Positions 16,576 through 25,016 of a stretch of 64,000 bases of DNA are shown piece by piece (the first letter of the stretch is position 1; each line of letters begins with the position of its first letter). This DNA is from SZUA-430 sp031413635. Lineage in GTDB: Bacteria; Pseudomonadota; Alphaproteobacteria; Micropepsales; Micropepsaceae. The DNA lies in NCBI GenBank assembly GCA_031413635.1, contig JANOFM010000168.1, forward strand, positions 1 through 64,000, read 5' to 3'. The position numbers and the translations under genes were made by a program. The notes under the pieces are model-generated. The model was not told where the DNA came from and did no database searches. It saw nothing but the letters and a program-made list of their open reading frames with translations.

Positions 16576-17985
16576 ATGTTGGTCCGCCGAATTCTGCTGG
16601 TTTTCATTCTGTTGGGGTTCGCGGGTCTTGGGGTGTGGCTCACCATCTTCCATAAGCCGGCGCCCGATGTGCGCCTGGCCTGCCACTACGGCGCGTACGA
16701 TCTAAGCGACGGGCGCGTTGTCGTCATCTCGCCGTCGAGCGGGGCGCAGAGTCTGCGCTTTGTCTTTATGGACGGCGATACGGGGCGCCTTCTTCCCATC
16801 GCGGGACAAGCCGGCACACCGACAAAGTTCGCAGCCGGGCCGGGGTGGGCTGGCGAAACGCCGGTTCGAGCCACAGCGGAATTCGGCGCATGCGATGGTA
16901 GCAAGATCAGCCTCGCGATCGATGCCAAGGCCCTCACCGGCACGCGCCGCGGTTTTGAATTCAGCGACACCGCCTTCGTCAGCCATGGGCAGAAACTCTA
17001 CGGTCGGTTGGTGATGCCGCGCCTTGACGTCGCCGTTCCGGTTGCCGTGCTGGTGCATGGATCGGAGCGGGATTCGGCGGTCGTGTTCAACCGGCTGCAA
17101 TATCTATTGCCGGCAAACGGCATCGGCGCGTTCGTCTACGACAAGCGCGGGACGGGCAAGTCGCAGGGATCGTACACGCAGGATTTCGACGTCTTGGCCG
17201 ACGACGCAGCCGCGGCGCTGACCAAGGCGCGAGAAATCGCGGGCGGGCGTGCAAGGGAGATCGGGTTTCAAGGCGGAAGCCAGGCGGGATGGATCGAGCC
17301 GCTCGCCGCGACGAAGGTGAGGACCGATTTCATCTTGGTCGGGTTTGGGCTTGCGGAGAGTCCGCACGCCGAAGACCGCGAAGTCGTGTTCGACGAGTTG
17401 CGCGCGGCAGGTTACGGCGAGGACGTGCTCGCCAAGTCGCGCGAGGTTACCGACGCAACCGCGATCATGCTTGGTTCTCACTTCACCAGAGGCTTTGCGG
17501 ACGTCGACGCGGTCCGCGCCAAGTATGGCCGCGAACCGTGGTTCGAGAAAATCAAAGGCCAATACAGCGGCCTCATCCTTGCCTATCCGAGTTGGCTGCT
17601 GAAAATCGCCGGGCCGTGGTTCGATGTGGGTACGCCGATCGACTACGATCCCGTACCGCCGCTTGAGGCCTATCGCGGGCCGCAATTGTGGGCGCTGGCC
17701 GGGCGCGACAGCGTGGCGCCGAGCGCCAACACGTTGCGAATTCTGCGCGGCATGCAACCGACGCACCGCGACCTCGACATCGTCCTGTTCCCAACGGCCG
17801 ATCACGGCATGACCGAATTCGAGGAGAAGAACGGCGCGCGGGTCGATACGCGTTTTTCGAACGGGTATTTTCATCTGATCGTCGATTGGCTGCTGTTCAA
17901 AGAACCAAAACTCCGGGTGCAAGGTCCGATCGTATATCAGGGGCGTGCAGCGGAGCCGACGCCGGCTGCGCGACACGTCCCATGA
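16576..17985 (+). CDS. Exported or membrane-anchored alpha/beta hydrolase
   Basis: The protein has 469 residues. An N-terminal hydrophobic segment (about 5-25: RILLVFILLGFAGLGVWLTIF) acts as signal or anchor. It is followed by about 130 residues of beta-rich sequence and then an alpha/beta hydrolase domain. The oxyanion segment is VLVHGSERDS (about 158-167), the nucleophile is in GFQGGSQAG (about 234-242), and a late DHGMTEF (about 411-417) holds the probable catalytic histidine. The family includes secreted peptidase/esterase-like proteins. Its stop overlaps the start of the LysE gene (ATGA), so the two are translationally coupled, and the divergent MocR gene probably regulates both. Confidence 0.8.
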   Translation: MLVRRILLVFILLGFAGLGVWLTIFHKPAPDVRLACHYGAYDLSDGRVVVISPSSGAQSLRFVFMDGDTGRLLPIAGQAGTPTKFAAGPGWAGETPVRATAEFGACDGSKISLAIDAKALTGTRRGFEFSDTAFVSHGQKLYGRLVMPRLDVAVPVAVLVHGSERDSAVVFNRLQYLLPANGIGAFVYDKRGTGKSQGSYTQDFDVLADDAAAALTKAREIAGGRAREIGFQGGSQAGWIEPLAATKVRTDFILVGFGLAESPHAEDREVVFDELRAAGYGEDVLAKSREVTDATAIMLGSHFTRGFADVDAVRAKYGREPWFEKIKGQYSGLILAYPSWLLKIAGPWFDVGTPIDYDPVPPLEAYRGPQLWALAGRDSVAPSANTLRILRGMQPTHRDLDIVLFPTADHGMTEFEEKNGARVDTRFSNGYFHLIVDWLLFKEPKLRVQGPIVYQGRAAEPTPAARHVP

Positions 17986-18635
17986 GCGACGCCATGCTAT
18001 TGGCGCTGGCCACGTTCTGCTTCGTTTCGTCGATCACGCCGGGGCCGAACAACATGATGCTATTGGCGTCGGGCGCGAATTTCGGATTTCGCCGAACGAT
18101 GCCGCATCTCATGGGGGTATCGCTCGGGTTCGCGGCTATGGTGTTTGCGGTGGGTTTGGGCCTGGGCGGCCTCTTCACGGCTTACCCGGCACTCTATGAC
18201 GTGCTGCGCGTGATTGCGGTCCTTTACGTGCTTTGGCTCGCGTGGCGGATCGCGACGGCGGACGGGCTTGGCGACAGCGACGGCAGGGCGCGGCCGATGA
18301 GTTTCCTCGAGGCGGTCACGTTTCAGTGGATCAATCCAAAGGCGTGGGCGATGGCGCTGGGGGCGACAACGGCGTTCGTGGCGCCAGGCGAGTTCGTCAC
18401 CGGCGTTTCGATCGTGACCGGGATGTTCACACTCATCAATCTTCCGTGCGTCGCGTCGTGGGCCGGGTTCGGCGTTGTGTTGCGACGTTTCCTCCACCGG
18501 CCTTGGGCGTTGCGTACGTTCAATGTGACGATGGCGGTGCTGCTTATCGCCTCGCTCTATCCGATGATCGACGGGTTAGGCGTTAAGGGCGTGCCTTCGA
18601 AAGGCGCGGTCGTCAGAGATCAATCGCTGCGCTGA
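17982..18635 (+). CDS. LysE/RhtB-family amino acid exporter
   Basis: The protein has 217 residues with six likely membrane segments. The family signature SSITPGPNNMMLLASGANFGFRR region is at about 16-38, and QWINPKAWAMALG (about 112-124) is the second hallmark. LysE/RhtB exporters release amino acids or their derivatives across the inner membrane. The gene overlaps the hydrolase stop by four bases. Together with a MocR regulator, which senses amino-acid-like ligands through PLP, this suggests that the hydrolase/exporter pair handles an amino-acid derivative; this is inference. Confidence 0.9.
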   Translation: MSDAMLLALATFCFVSSITPGPNNMMLLASGANFGFRRTMPHLMGVSLGFAAMVFAVGLGLGGLFTAYPALYDVLRVIAVLYVLWLAWRIATADGLGDSDGRARPMSFLEAVTFQWINPKAWAMALGATTAFVAPGEFVTGVSIVTGMFTLINLPCVASWAGFGVVLRRFLHRPWALRTFNVTMAVLLIASLYPMIDGLGVKGVPSKGAVVRDQSLR

Positions 18636-18725
18636 GCGAAGTGAGCGACGAGCCGCCGGCGTAGATGTGCGGGCCATCGAGCACGGGCGGCAGGTCGAGT
18701 TGCCGCGCGCGACGCCCAAGGCCGG

Positions 18726-19160
18726 TCGAGGAAACGCCGCTTCGGCGCGGTCTTTGTGCACGACGCGATCGCTTACATGAAGACAGAACGGGATGCGGCG
18801 CGAGCGATCAAGACCGCCTTCGTGCACTGCAAGCCGGGCGCGCGGGCTCTGTTTCAACCGGACGATGTGCGTGAAACATTCAAGCGCGGGCGCGAACGCG
18901 GCGGGCACAGCGAAGGTGGACGCGCGTTGCGCTATGTGCAAGCCGCCGGCGAGCCGGCCAGTTCCGCCGCCACCGTCGATGCTACGATTACAACAACGTT
19001 GAAAGATCGCGACGGATCGCGGCGGTTGGTGGAGGATCGCCATATCGTGGGCGTGCTCGCGCGTGAAACATGGTTGCGGTTGCTGCGCAGCACGGGAGTT
19101 CGCGAGCGGGCAATCGTCGATCCTTGGAAGCGCGTAATTTTTCTTGCGACCAGAGCGTGA
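18726..19160 (+). pseudogene. Remnant of a class I SAM-dependent methyltransferase (C-terminal part)
   Basis: An open frame from about 18726 to the TGA at 19160 encodes sequence typical of the C-terminal half of a known methyltransferase family: FGAVFVHDAIAYMKTE, then HCKPGARALFQPD and GGxxRALRYVQ. It continues with DRDGSRRLVEDRHIVGVLARETWLRLL in pieces and ends in IVDPWK. The upstream SAM-binding half with its glycine-rich motif I is missing, and there is no plausible start. The stretch around 18940-18970 also departs from the usual tryptophan-rich strand. The frame is best read as a decayed gene truncated at its 5' end. The first usable in-frame start (GTG at 18756) would give only 134 residues. 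Confidence 0.6.
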
Positions 19161-19772
19161 CGCCGGTGCGGCAATGCGTGGCAGAACAGGCGGGCAACGT
19201 TGGCTGAATCTCTGAGTCAAGATCTCAATCGAAAAAGTGCACGCTCGAACCAAGGAATTTTATTTTCTTCACGCGAACACAACGCGGGCGACGCGCGTCG
19301 TCGAGCGAATCCAAGCGATGCTCGATGCATTCGTGTCGCGAAAGTTTTGTTCGAACGCGTTTTATGCACGAGGTGCGCTTGACACCGTTGGCAACATGTT
19401 CGAAATTATCTTCGCGTTGAAGAGAACGCGACGCTGCCTTGCGGCGAAGTGCCAACCACTGCCCTTCCCCAGAAAGAAATTGCTTTCCCACGGCGGGCGG
19501 AAGAGACGGGACAAAAAATGTTCGACAAAAAAACAACGATACGTTTCGGTCAGCAGTTCCAAGCCTTCGCCGCAAGCGCAAGCAGTTTCTCAACTTAGCC
19601 GCTGCTTTTCGCGGCCGCGCTTTCAGACATTTCGTTTTTGACGCCGCGTTTTGCGGCTACAAATTTTATCCGGTCACGTACGCGGAACAAGCGTTCGGTT
19701 CGCGGTGTCGCGGGATTTTTCTTTTTGAAGCGGATGCAATTCCGCGGACGACCACGAGGGAGAAACAAGACG
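19161..19772. other. Long intergenic tract before the DnaA-like gene
   Basis: About 610 bases without a convincing gene. It is visibly more A/T-rich than its surroundings, with A and T runs near 19513-19530 and 19708-19723. TTCG-rich short palindromes occur (GTTCGAAC near 19349, TGTTCGAA near 19398). A near DnaA box TTATGCACG lies at 19362-19370 and TTATCCGG near 19666. A TTGACA at 19379-19384 and TTGACG at 19638-19643 could be -35 elements, but no good -10 follows either. A 134-codon open frame here has no family resemblance or ribosome site. It may be a regulatory region for the next gene. Confidence 0.4.
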
Positions 19773-20450
19773 ATGGCCACTCTCGATGCCGAACCCTGGT
19801 TTCACGATGTATGGCGGCGCGTGCGCGCGCAATTGCGCGCGGAGATGAACGAGCGGTACTACGACTATTGGATCGGCTCGCTGAGGGTTTTGTCGGCAAA
19901 GCCGGAGTTGATCGTTATCGCCTGCAGCAGCCCCTTCCGGCGCGATCAAACTTTCGAGAAATTCGGTCAGCGCATTGCCGACCTCATTGCAGTACACGTT
20001 CCCAATCTCGGAAACGTCGATTTCGTCTTCGATCCTGTTGCCCAGGCGGCGGCTCTGCCCCCTTTGGCTCGACATGCCTCAAAAACAGCAGCGTCCAACC
20101 CACCCGCCGAGCCGGCGCCGCGTTCCGATACGGCCAAGCCAACCGCGCCGATAGGCGAGCGTCGCGTCTTGATCGAAGATATCAAACGAGGCGTGGCAGA
20201 GCACTTTCGCATCACCGTCCGCGACCTGGAATCGCCCAGCCGTAAGCGCGCCATCGTGCGGTCGAGACAGATAGGCATGCTGCTGTCGCGCAGGATCACT
20301 GGCCAGTCGTTCCCGGAGATCGCACGCCGGTTTGGAGACAAAGACCACTCAACCGCAATTCACGGCTGCCGAAAGATCGAACGCCAGAGCGCGATCGATC
20401 CGATCATGGCAGCGGAAGTGGACGCGTTGATGCGTCTGTTCACCGACTAG
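19773..20450 (+). CDS. DnaA-like protein with domains I and IV but no AAA+ ATPase
   Basis: The protein has 225 residues. Residues about 6-85 (EPWFHDVWRRVRAQLRAEM...) match DnaA domain I, the segment that self-associates and binds partners. Residues about 128-222 match DnaA domain IV, the DnaA-box-binding helix-turn-helix, with SRKRAIVRSRQIGMLLSRR and the signature DHSTAIHGCRKIE. A proline/alanine-rich linker of about 35 residues joins them where DnaA has its roughly 200-residue ATPase. It could bind DnaA boxes without ATP and so compete with, or tether, DnaA. The ATG at 19773 has GAGGGAGAAA upstream. Starts further upstream lack ribosome sites and add basic sequence. Confidence 0.82.
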   Translation: MATLDAEPWFHDVWRRVRAQLRAEMNERYYDYWIGSLRVLSAKPELIVIACSSPFRRDQTFEKFGQRIADLIAVHVPNLGNVDFVFDPVAQAAALPPLARHASKTAASNPPAEPAPRSDTAKPTAPIGERRVLIEDIKRGVAEHFRITVRDLESPSRKRAIVRSRQIGMLLSRRITGQSFPEIARRFGDKDHSTAIHGCRKIERQSAIDPIMAAEVDALMRLFTD

Positions 20451-20536
20451 CAAGCGGCGGACGAGGCGTTCCATCGCTGGCGGTGACGGAGGCAATTGCG
20501 TAGGCTCATTCGGCTGGATGCTTGGAGTGCGCCGAC

Positions 20537-21220
20537 ATGGCCGACATTTTCGACAATTATCGCGACGAGTTTCGGGCTCGAATTTTAGGTGGGCGGCCGC
20601 GCACGCTGCTCGAAGTCGGGAGCGGCGACGGCGCGTTCCTGAGAACCGTCAAGGGCGAGGTCGACCGTTTGTGCGGGCTCGACCCCAACGCCGAGCATGT
20701 TTCGGCGTTGCGCGCGGAGGGATTCGAGTCGGTGCAGGGCTCGGCCGAGCATTTGCCGTTTGCAGAGGGTGAATTCGACGTCGTCGTGTTCTCTTTCACG
20801 CCGCATCATGTCGCCGATTGGAGCGCAGGGCTGAACGAAGCCATGCGCGTGGCGAGGCACAGCGTCGAGATTCTGGACGTTTGGTATGACGATACGTTCG
20901 CAGATCAGCGCACAACACATGCGCTCGACCGTTGGCTTAAGGCGATCGACCGGCGCACTGGGATGGTGCACAACGACACGCTGTCGCCGGGCGAAGTGCT
21001 GGCGCCGGCGGTGGTTCGGCGTGGTGTGACCTACGATTATGCCTGCCGACGCATCGCTTCGCCGGTGAATATCGACGAGATGCTGACGCAGGGGCGCAAC
21101 TATCTAGCAAAAGTCGACAACGACCCGGTCTTGGCGAAGCAATTCGACGATATCATCGCGAGCGGCCGTCGCGACGGCATGACCGACGAAGGGGCCATTT
21201 TGATGACGATCGAGAAGTAG
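20537..21220 (+). CDS. Class I SAM-dependent methyltransferase
   Basis: The protein has 227 residues. Motif I TLLEVGSGDGAFL is near residues 23-35, the acidic ribose-binding position is in GLDPNAE (about 48-54), and the UbiE/type-11 pattern GSAEHLPFAEGEFDVVVFSFTPHHV follows at about 69-93. It should be a soluble methyltransferase of unknown acceptor. The ATG at 20537 is used; a TTG 15 bases upstream is also possible. A weak TTGGAG ribosome site precedes it. It ends four bases before the convergent GST gene. It is not a copy of the decayed methyltransferase at 18.7-19.2 kb, which is a different subfamily. Confidence 0.85.
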   Translation: MADIFDNYRDEFRARILGGRPRTLLEVGSGDGAFLRTVKGEVDRLCGLDPNAEHVSALRAEGFESVQGSAEHLPFAEGEFDVVVFSFTPHHVADWSAGLNEAMRVARHSVEILDVWYDDTFADQRTTHALDRWLKAIDRRTGMVHNDTLSPGEVLAPAVVRRGVTYDYACRRIASPVNIDEMLTQGRNYLAKVDNDPVLAKQFDDIIASGRRDGMTDEGAILMTIEK

Positions 21221-21224
21221 CGTT

Positions 21225-21899
21225 TCAAGCACCTTTCGCTTGGCGTGCCTGAGACAATCGCGCTTCCGACACCGCGAATTCGGCGCTGGGGCGGGCCCCG
21301 GCTCTGGCGTACCAGCTTTTGAGGCAGGCGCATTCATCGGGGATGTCGACGCCGATGAAGCGGGCGAAGTCGAAGGTCGATTGCGCCACAATGTCGGCCA
21401 TGGTGTAGCGGTCGCCCGCAAAGTAAGCGCGGGTGGCGAGTTCGCGGTCGAACAGGCGGTAGGCGCCGGCGACGATCTTGCGGTTGGCTTCGCCGTACTC
21501 ATTGAACTGTTGGCCCATGGTGGCGGTCGCCACCGCCGCTGTGAAGGGATGGGTATGGACCCAGATTTGACCCACCGGCATCATCAGGCGGAATTCGATG
21601 CGGCGGATCCACATGTCGATCGTGGCCCGTTCCTTCGCAGTGTTACCGAAGAGGTTCGGTTCGGGGTGCAGTTCCTCGAGATAGCGGCAGATCGAAACGC
21701 TTTCGGAGAGATGCGTGCCGTCGTCGAGCTCCAAGACGGGAACTTGGCCGAGCGGATTGCGCGCGAGGTGCTCGGGAGATTTGTGGGCGCGCTGCATGAG
21801 GGGGGTGGGCACGAGCTCGATGTCGATGCCCTTCTCCTTCAGGAAAATGCGGACCCGTCGCGGATTGGGCGCGGGGTCGGCTTCGTTGTAGAGTTTCAT
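21225..21899 (-). CDS. Glutathione S-transferase family protein
   Basis: The protein has 224 residues. The N-terminal thioredoxin-like domain (about 1-80) includes NPRRVRIFLKEKGID and the glutathione-binding GQVPVLELDDGTHLSESVSIC (about 50-70, with the typical E-S pair). The C-terminal helical domain contains RAYFAGDRYTMADIVAQ (about 145-161). It is a complete cytosolic GST. It starts two bases after the stop of the upstream acyl-CoA ligase, so the two are cotranscribed. Substrate is unknown; the pairing suggests processing of an activated or electrophilic carboxylic acid. Confidence 0.9.
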   Translation of the reverse strand: MKLYNEADPAPNPRRVRIFLKEKGIDIELVPTPLMQRAHKSPEHLARNPLGQVPVLELDDGTHLSESVSICRYLEELHPEPNLFGNTAKERATIDMWIRRIEFRLMMPVGQIWVHTHPFTAAVATATMGQQFNEYGEANRKIVAGAYRLFDRELATRAYFAGDRYTMADIVAQSTFDFARFIGVDIPDECACLKSWYARAGARPSAEFAVSEARLSQARQAKGA

Positions 21900-21901
21900 C
21901 C

Positions 21902-23467
21902 TTAGTTGACCCGCCGCGCCTTGCCCGCCCAATAGGGTTCGCGCAGTTCGCGGCGGAGGATTTTTCCGCTCGGGTTGCGCGGCAGGGCCTCGATGAAGTC
22001 GACGGATTTCGGCAGTTTGAAGCCCGCGATGCGCGCGCGCGTGAAGGCGATGATCTCCTCGGCCGTGGCCGTTTGACCCGGCTTGAGCACGACGATGGCC
22101 TTGACCGCCTCACCCCATTTGTCGTCGGGGACGCCGATGACGGCGACATCGGCCACCGCCGCGTGGCCGAAGACGGCATTTTCAACTTCGGCGGGATAGA
22201 TGTTTTCGCCGCCCGAGACGATCATGTCCTTGACGCGGTCGTGGATGTAGAGGAAGCCGTCCTTGTCGAAGTAACCGGCGTCGCCGGTGTAGAACCAGCC
22301 GTTCTTGACCGACTTCGCGGTGGCCTCCGGCTTGTTCCAATAGCCTTTCATCACCGTGCCGCCGCGGATGAGAATTTCGCCAACCTCGCGGTGTTTGACC
22401 TCGCGGTCGTTCTCATCGACGACTTTGATGTCGAGGCCAGGATAGGGTTTGCCGCAGGAGCGCAGGAGATCGTCGCGGTGGTCGCTGGGCGCGAGTGCGG
22501 TGCCCGAGCCCACCGTTTCGGTCAGACCGTAGAGTTGGTAGAAACCGCAGGTCTTGAAGATCGATTGGGCCGTCTTCAACAGTTCCTCGGTGATGGGCGA
22601 AGCGCCGTAGAATATCTTTTTGACCGGCGTGATGTCCGTCGTCTTTATGCGCGGATGTTGGACCAGCATGAGGATCACCGCCGGAACTAAGAACATCGCG
22701 TTGATCTTGAATTTCTCGATGAGGTCGAAAATTTCGTCGGGGGCGACCGTCTTCATCACAATGCCTTTGCAACCCTGCGCCAGCGAGGTCAGACCCATGT
22801 TGGCGCCGGCGACGTGGAAGTTCGGCATGGCGATCAGGTTCGGCTCGCCCACCCCGAAGTCGGCCCAATTGGCGTCCTGGCTCGATTTGAAGAAGGCCAT
22901 GTAGTTGCCGTTCGTCAGCTGCACCCCTTTGGGGTGGCCGGTGGTGCCGGAGGTGTAAAGCTGGATCGCGTCGTCGTCGGCCGAGGTGGTGAGGTTCGGG
23001 TCTTTGTCGCTTTGCTTGTCGCGCCATTCGGTATAGGCCGGCCAAGAGACGTGGCCGCCGTCCATGGCGATAATGTGCTTGACCTTGGGGCAATTGGCTT
23101 TGATCGCTTCGATCAGGGGCACGAATTCGGCGCCGACGAAGACCGTCTCGCAGCCCGCATCGTTGAGGACATAGACGACTTCGGGGCCCGCCAAGCGCCA
23201 GTTGATGCCGACGACGACAGTGTTCGCCTTGCAGGCGCCGAGCAGGACTTCGAAATAACGGTCGGAGTTCATGCCCATATAGCCGACGCGGGCGCCCGGC
23301 TTTTGGCCGAGCGCGATCAGGCCGTTGGCGACGCGGCTGGTGTGTTTGTCGAAGGCCGAAAAGGTCGTCTCGCGGCCCTGGAAGAAGAAGGCGGTGGAGT
23401 TGCCGCGTTGGCGGGCCTGCTGGCGCGGGATGTCGGCGAGCGTGTTCAGTCCGTTGAAGTCGTACAT
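21902..23467 (-). CDS. Long-chain fatty-acid/aryl acyl-CoA ligase (FadD-like)
   Basis: The protein has 521 residues of the ANL superfamily. Domain order is the usual one: AMP-binding P-loop LYTSGTTGHPKGV (about 170-182), A5 motif QLYGLTETVGSG (about 307-318), then GDAGYFDKDGFLYIHDRVKDMIVSGGENIYP in two parts around 395-425, and a C-terminal catalytic lysine in the context PSGKILRRELR (about 504-514). It converts a carboxylic acid to its CoA ester using ATP. The start at 23467 (MYDFNGLN) is preceded by GGGAGG. It leads an operon with the GST and is divergent from the CMD-family operon. Confidence 0.92.
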   Translation of the reverse strand: MYDFNGLNTLADIPRQQARQRGNSTAFFFQGRETTFSAFDKHTSRVANGLIALGQKPGARVGYMGMNSDRYFEVLLGACKANTVVVGINWRLAGPEVVYVLNDAGCETVFVGAEFVPLIEAIKANCPKVKHIIAMDGGHVSWPAYTEWRDKQSDKDPNLTTSADDDAIQLYTSGTTGHPKGVQLTNGNYMAFFKSSQDANWADFGVGEPNLIAMPNFHVAGANMGLTSLAQGCKGIVMKTVAPDEIFDLIEKFKINAMFLVPAVILMLVQHPRIKTTDITPVKKIFYGASPITEELLKTAQSIFKTCGFYQLYGLTETVGSGTALAPSDHRDDLLRSCGKPYPGLDIKVVDENDREVKHREVGEILIRGGTVMKGYWNKPEATAKSVKNGWFYTGDAGYFDKDGFLYIHDRVKDMIVSGGENIYPAEVENAVFGHAAVADVAVIGVPDDKWGEAVKAIVVLKPGQTATAEEIIAFTRARIAGFKLPKSVDFIEALPRNPSGKILRRELREPYWAGKARRVN

Positions 23468-23610
23468 TTGTATCCTCCCATGACGTCTTTTGTTTGAAAC
23501 CACTTTAGCGGCGGCGGCCGTAGAGGCAATGGCGGCGGAGAAATTCCTTTCGCCGAGGGCGTGGGCGTAGATAAGGTGGGTGGGACCGCTATCCTTGAAG
23601 GAGCCCGACT

Positions 23611-24165
23611 ATGGCCCGCGTGCCGTATCCCGATCCTGCGACCCTGCCGCCCGACATCCGCGAGACTTTGGGCAAAATGGCGCCGCTGAATATCTTTCGC
23701 ATGATGGCGGGGGGCGAAGAGATGATGCCCGCGTTCCTCAAGCTCGGCAATTATTTGCTGTTCAAGTCGACGCTCGATCCGATCCTGCGCGAGGTCGCGA
23801 TCATCCGCGCTGGCGTGCTGTCGAAGGCTAAGTACGAAGTTCATCAGCACGAGCGGATCGGGCGCGATCTGGGGATGAGCGAGGCGCTGATCGCGGCGAT
23901 GCACAAGGGGCCGGACGATCCGGCGCTGACCGAGATGCAGCGGTTGGTCATGCTCTATACCGACGACGTGGTGCGCAATGTGCGGGCGGGCGATGCGACG
24001 TTTAAGCCGCTCAACGAACGCCTGTCGTTGCGCGAGATGCAGGAGCTGACGATCACGATCGGGTTTTACATGATGGTGAGCCGGTACTTGGAGACCTTCG
24101 ACATCGATATCGAACAAGCCGGAACCAAGGGCTGGCCTTTCCCCGACTCGCAGAAGCGCACATGA
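23611..24165 (+). CDS. Carboxymuconolactone decarboxylase/AhpD-family protein without CxxC
   Basis: The protein has 184 residues with the all-helical CMD fold. The core helix reads LREVAIIRAGVLSKAKYEVHQHERIGRDLGM (in two parts, about 57-90). The AhpD-type members have two catalytic cysteines in this helix; here both are absent, leaving the histidine/glutamate set YEVHQHE. It is therefore more likely a decarboxylase-like or accessory protein than a peroxidase partner. A strong AAGGAG precedes the ATG at 23611. Its stop overlaps the next start (ATGA), making an operon with the SDR and the M20 hydrolase. Confidence 0.85.
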   Translation: MARVPYPDPATLPPDIRETLGKMAPLNIFRMMAGGEEMMPAFLKLGNYLLFKSTLDPILREVAIIRAGVLSKAKYEVHQHERIGRDLGMSEALIAAMHKGPDDPALTEMQRLVMLYTDDVVRNVRAGDATFKPLNERLSLREMQELTITIGFYMMVSRYLETFDIDIEQAGTKGWPFPDSQKRT

Positions 24166-25001
24166 GCGAGCGGCCGATGGCGCCGGAGTCGCGCGGCGCG
24201 GCGCCGGGACGCGGGCGGCTGAAAGGCCGGCGCATCTTGGTCGTCGGCGGCGGGCAGGACGATCGCGGCCAGTCTGATGCGCCGATCGGCAATGGGCGCG
24301 CGATGTCGATCCTGTTCGCACGCGAAGGTGCAAGCGTCGCTGTGGCGGATCGAAACATGGACAGCGGATCCGGGACGCTAAAACTGATCGAAGCGGATTT
24401 TCGGGGCAACGACGGCTTCTCAGCTGTTGTGCTGACCGCAGACGTCGCAAAACCGGATGACGTCCGCAAAATGGTCAGTGCGGCGGTTGCCGAACTCGGC
24501 GGGCTTGACGGGCTGGTCTATAATGTAGGCATCGGTGTCGGCGATCCTTGGTTGGCGGGCGCTACGCCCGACGATTGGGATCGCGTGTTTGCGGTCAATC
24601 TGCGCGGGGCGATGTTGACGTTGCAGGCGGCGATGCCGGTGTTGGCGGACGGGTCGTCGATGGTGCTCATTTCATCGATCGCTTCGATCAAAGCCGGCAG
24701 CCGCCTGCCCGCTTACGATGCGTCGAAGGCGGCGCTGGGCGGATTGATGCGGCATGCCGGGATCGAGGGCGAACGGCGCGGCATTCGCGTCAACATCATC
24801 GCGCCGGGGCTGATGGACACGTCGATCGGGCGCGAGGCGACGCGCGGGCGGCCGGGGCGCGAGAAGACGCCGGTGCCGCTGGGGCGTCAGGGCACGGGAT
24901 GGGAGACGGCCTATGCCGCGCTCTTTCTTATGTCGGACGAAGCTGCCTACATTACGGGACAAGTTCTCGCCGTCGACGGCGGCATGACGGGATTGCGATG
25001 A
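24162..25001 (+). CDS. SDR-family oxidoreductase with unusual nucleotide loop
   Basis: The protein has 279 residues of the short-chain dehydrogenase family. The cofactor loop is atypical: VVGGGQDDRG then about five residues then IGNGRAMS (about 27-49), a longer loop than the common TGxxxGIG. The rest is classical: YNVGIG for the NAG position, SSI near 168, and the catalytic YDASK near 185-189. The C-terminal YITGQVLAVDGGM is the standard ending. It should be an NAD(P)-dependent alcohol dehydrogenase or ketoreductase. The start overlaps the CMD-family stop by four bases, supporting a joint pathway. Confidence 0.88.
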   Translation: MSERPMAPESRGAAPGRGRLKGRRILVVGGGQDDRGQSDAPIGNGRAMSILFAREGASVAVADRNMDSGSGTLKLIEADFRGNDGFSAVVLTADVAKPDDVRKMVSAAVAELGGLDGLVYNVGIGVGDPWLAGATPDDWDRVFAVNLRGAMLTLQAAMPVLADGSSMVLISSIASIKAGSRLPAYDASKAALGGLMRHAGIEGERRGIRVNIIAPGLMDTSIGREATRGRPGREKTPVPLGRQGTGWETAYAALFLMSDEAAYITGQVLAVDGGMTGLR

Positions 25002-25016
25002 AAACGAGAGGGTCCA

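Noticed and set aside
18576..19253. A 225-codon minus-strand frame across the methyltransferase remnant
   Set aside because: The opposite strand carries recognisable methyltransferase sequence; this frame has none.
19237..19641. A 134-codon plus-strand frame in the tract before the DnaA-like gene
   Set aside because: No ribosome site, unusual composition (high lysine, arginine, serine) and no family resemblance; treated as non-coding.
19161..19772. Chromosome replication origin next to the DnaA-like gene
   Set aside because: Only one near-match to a DnaA box and no cluster of boxes, no A/T-rich unwinding repeats and no usual origin genes (dnaN, recF, gyrB, hemE, parAB) nearby.
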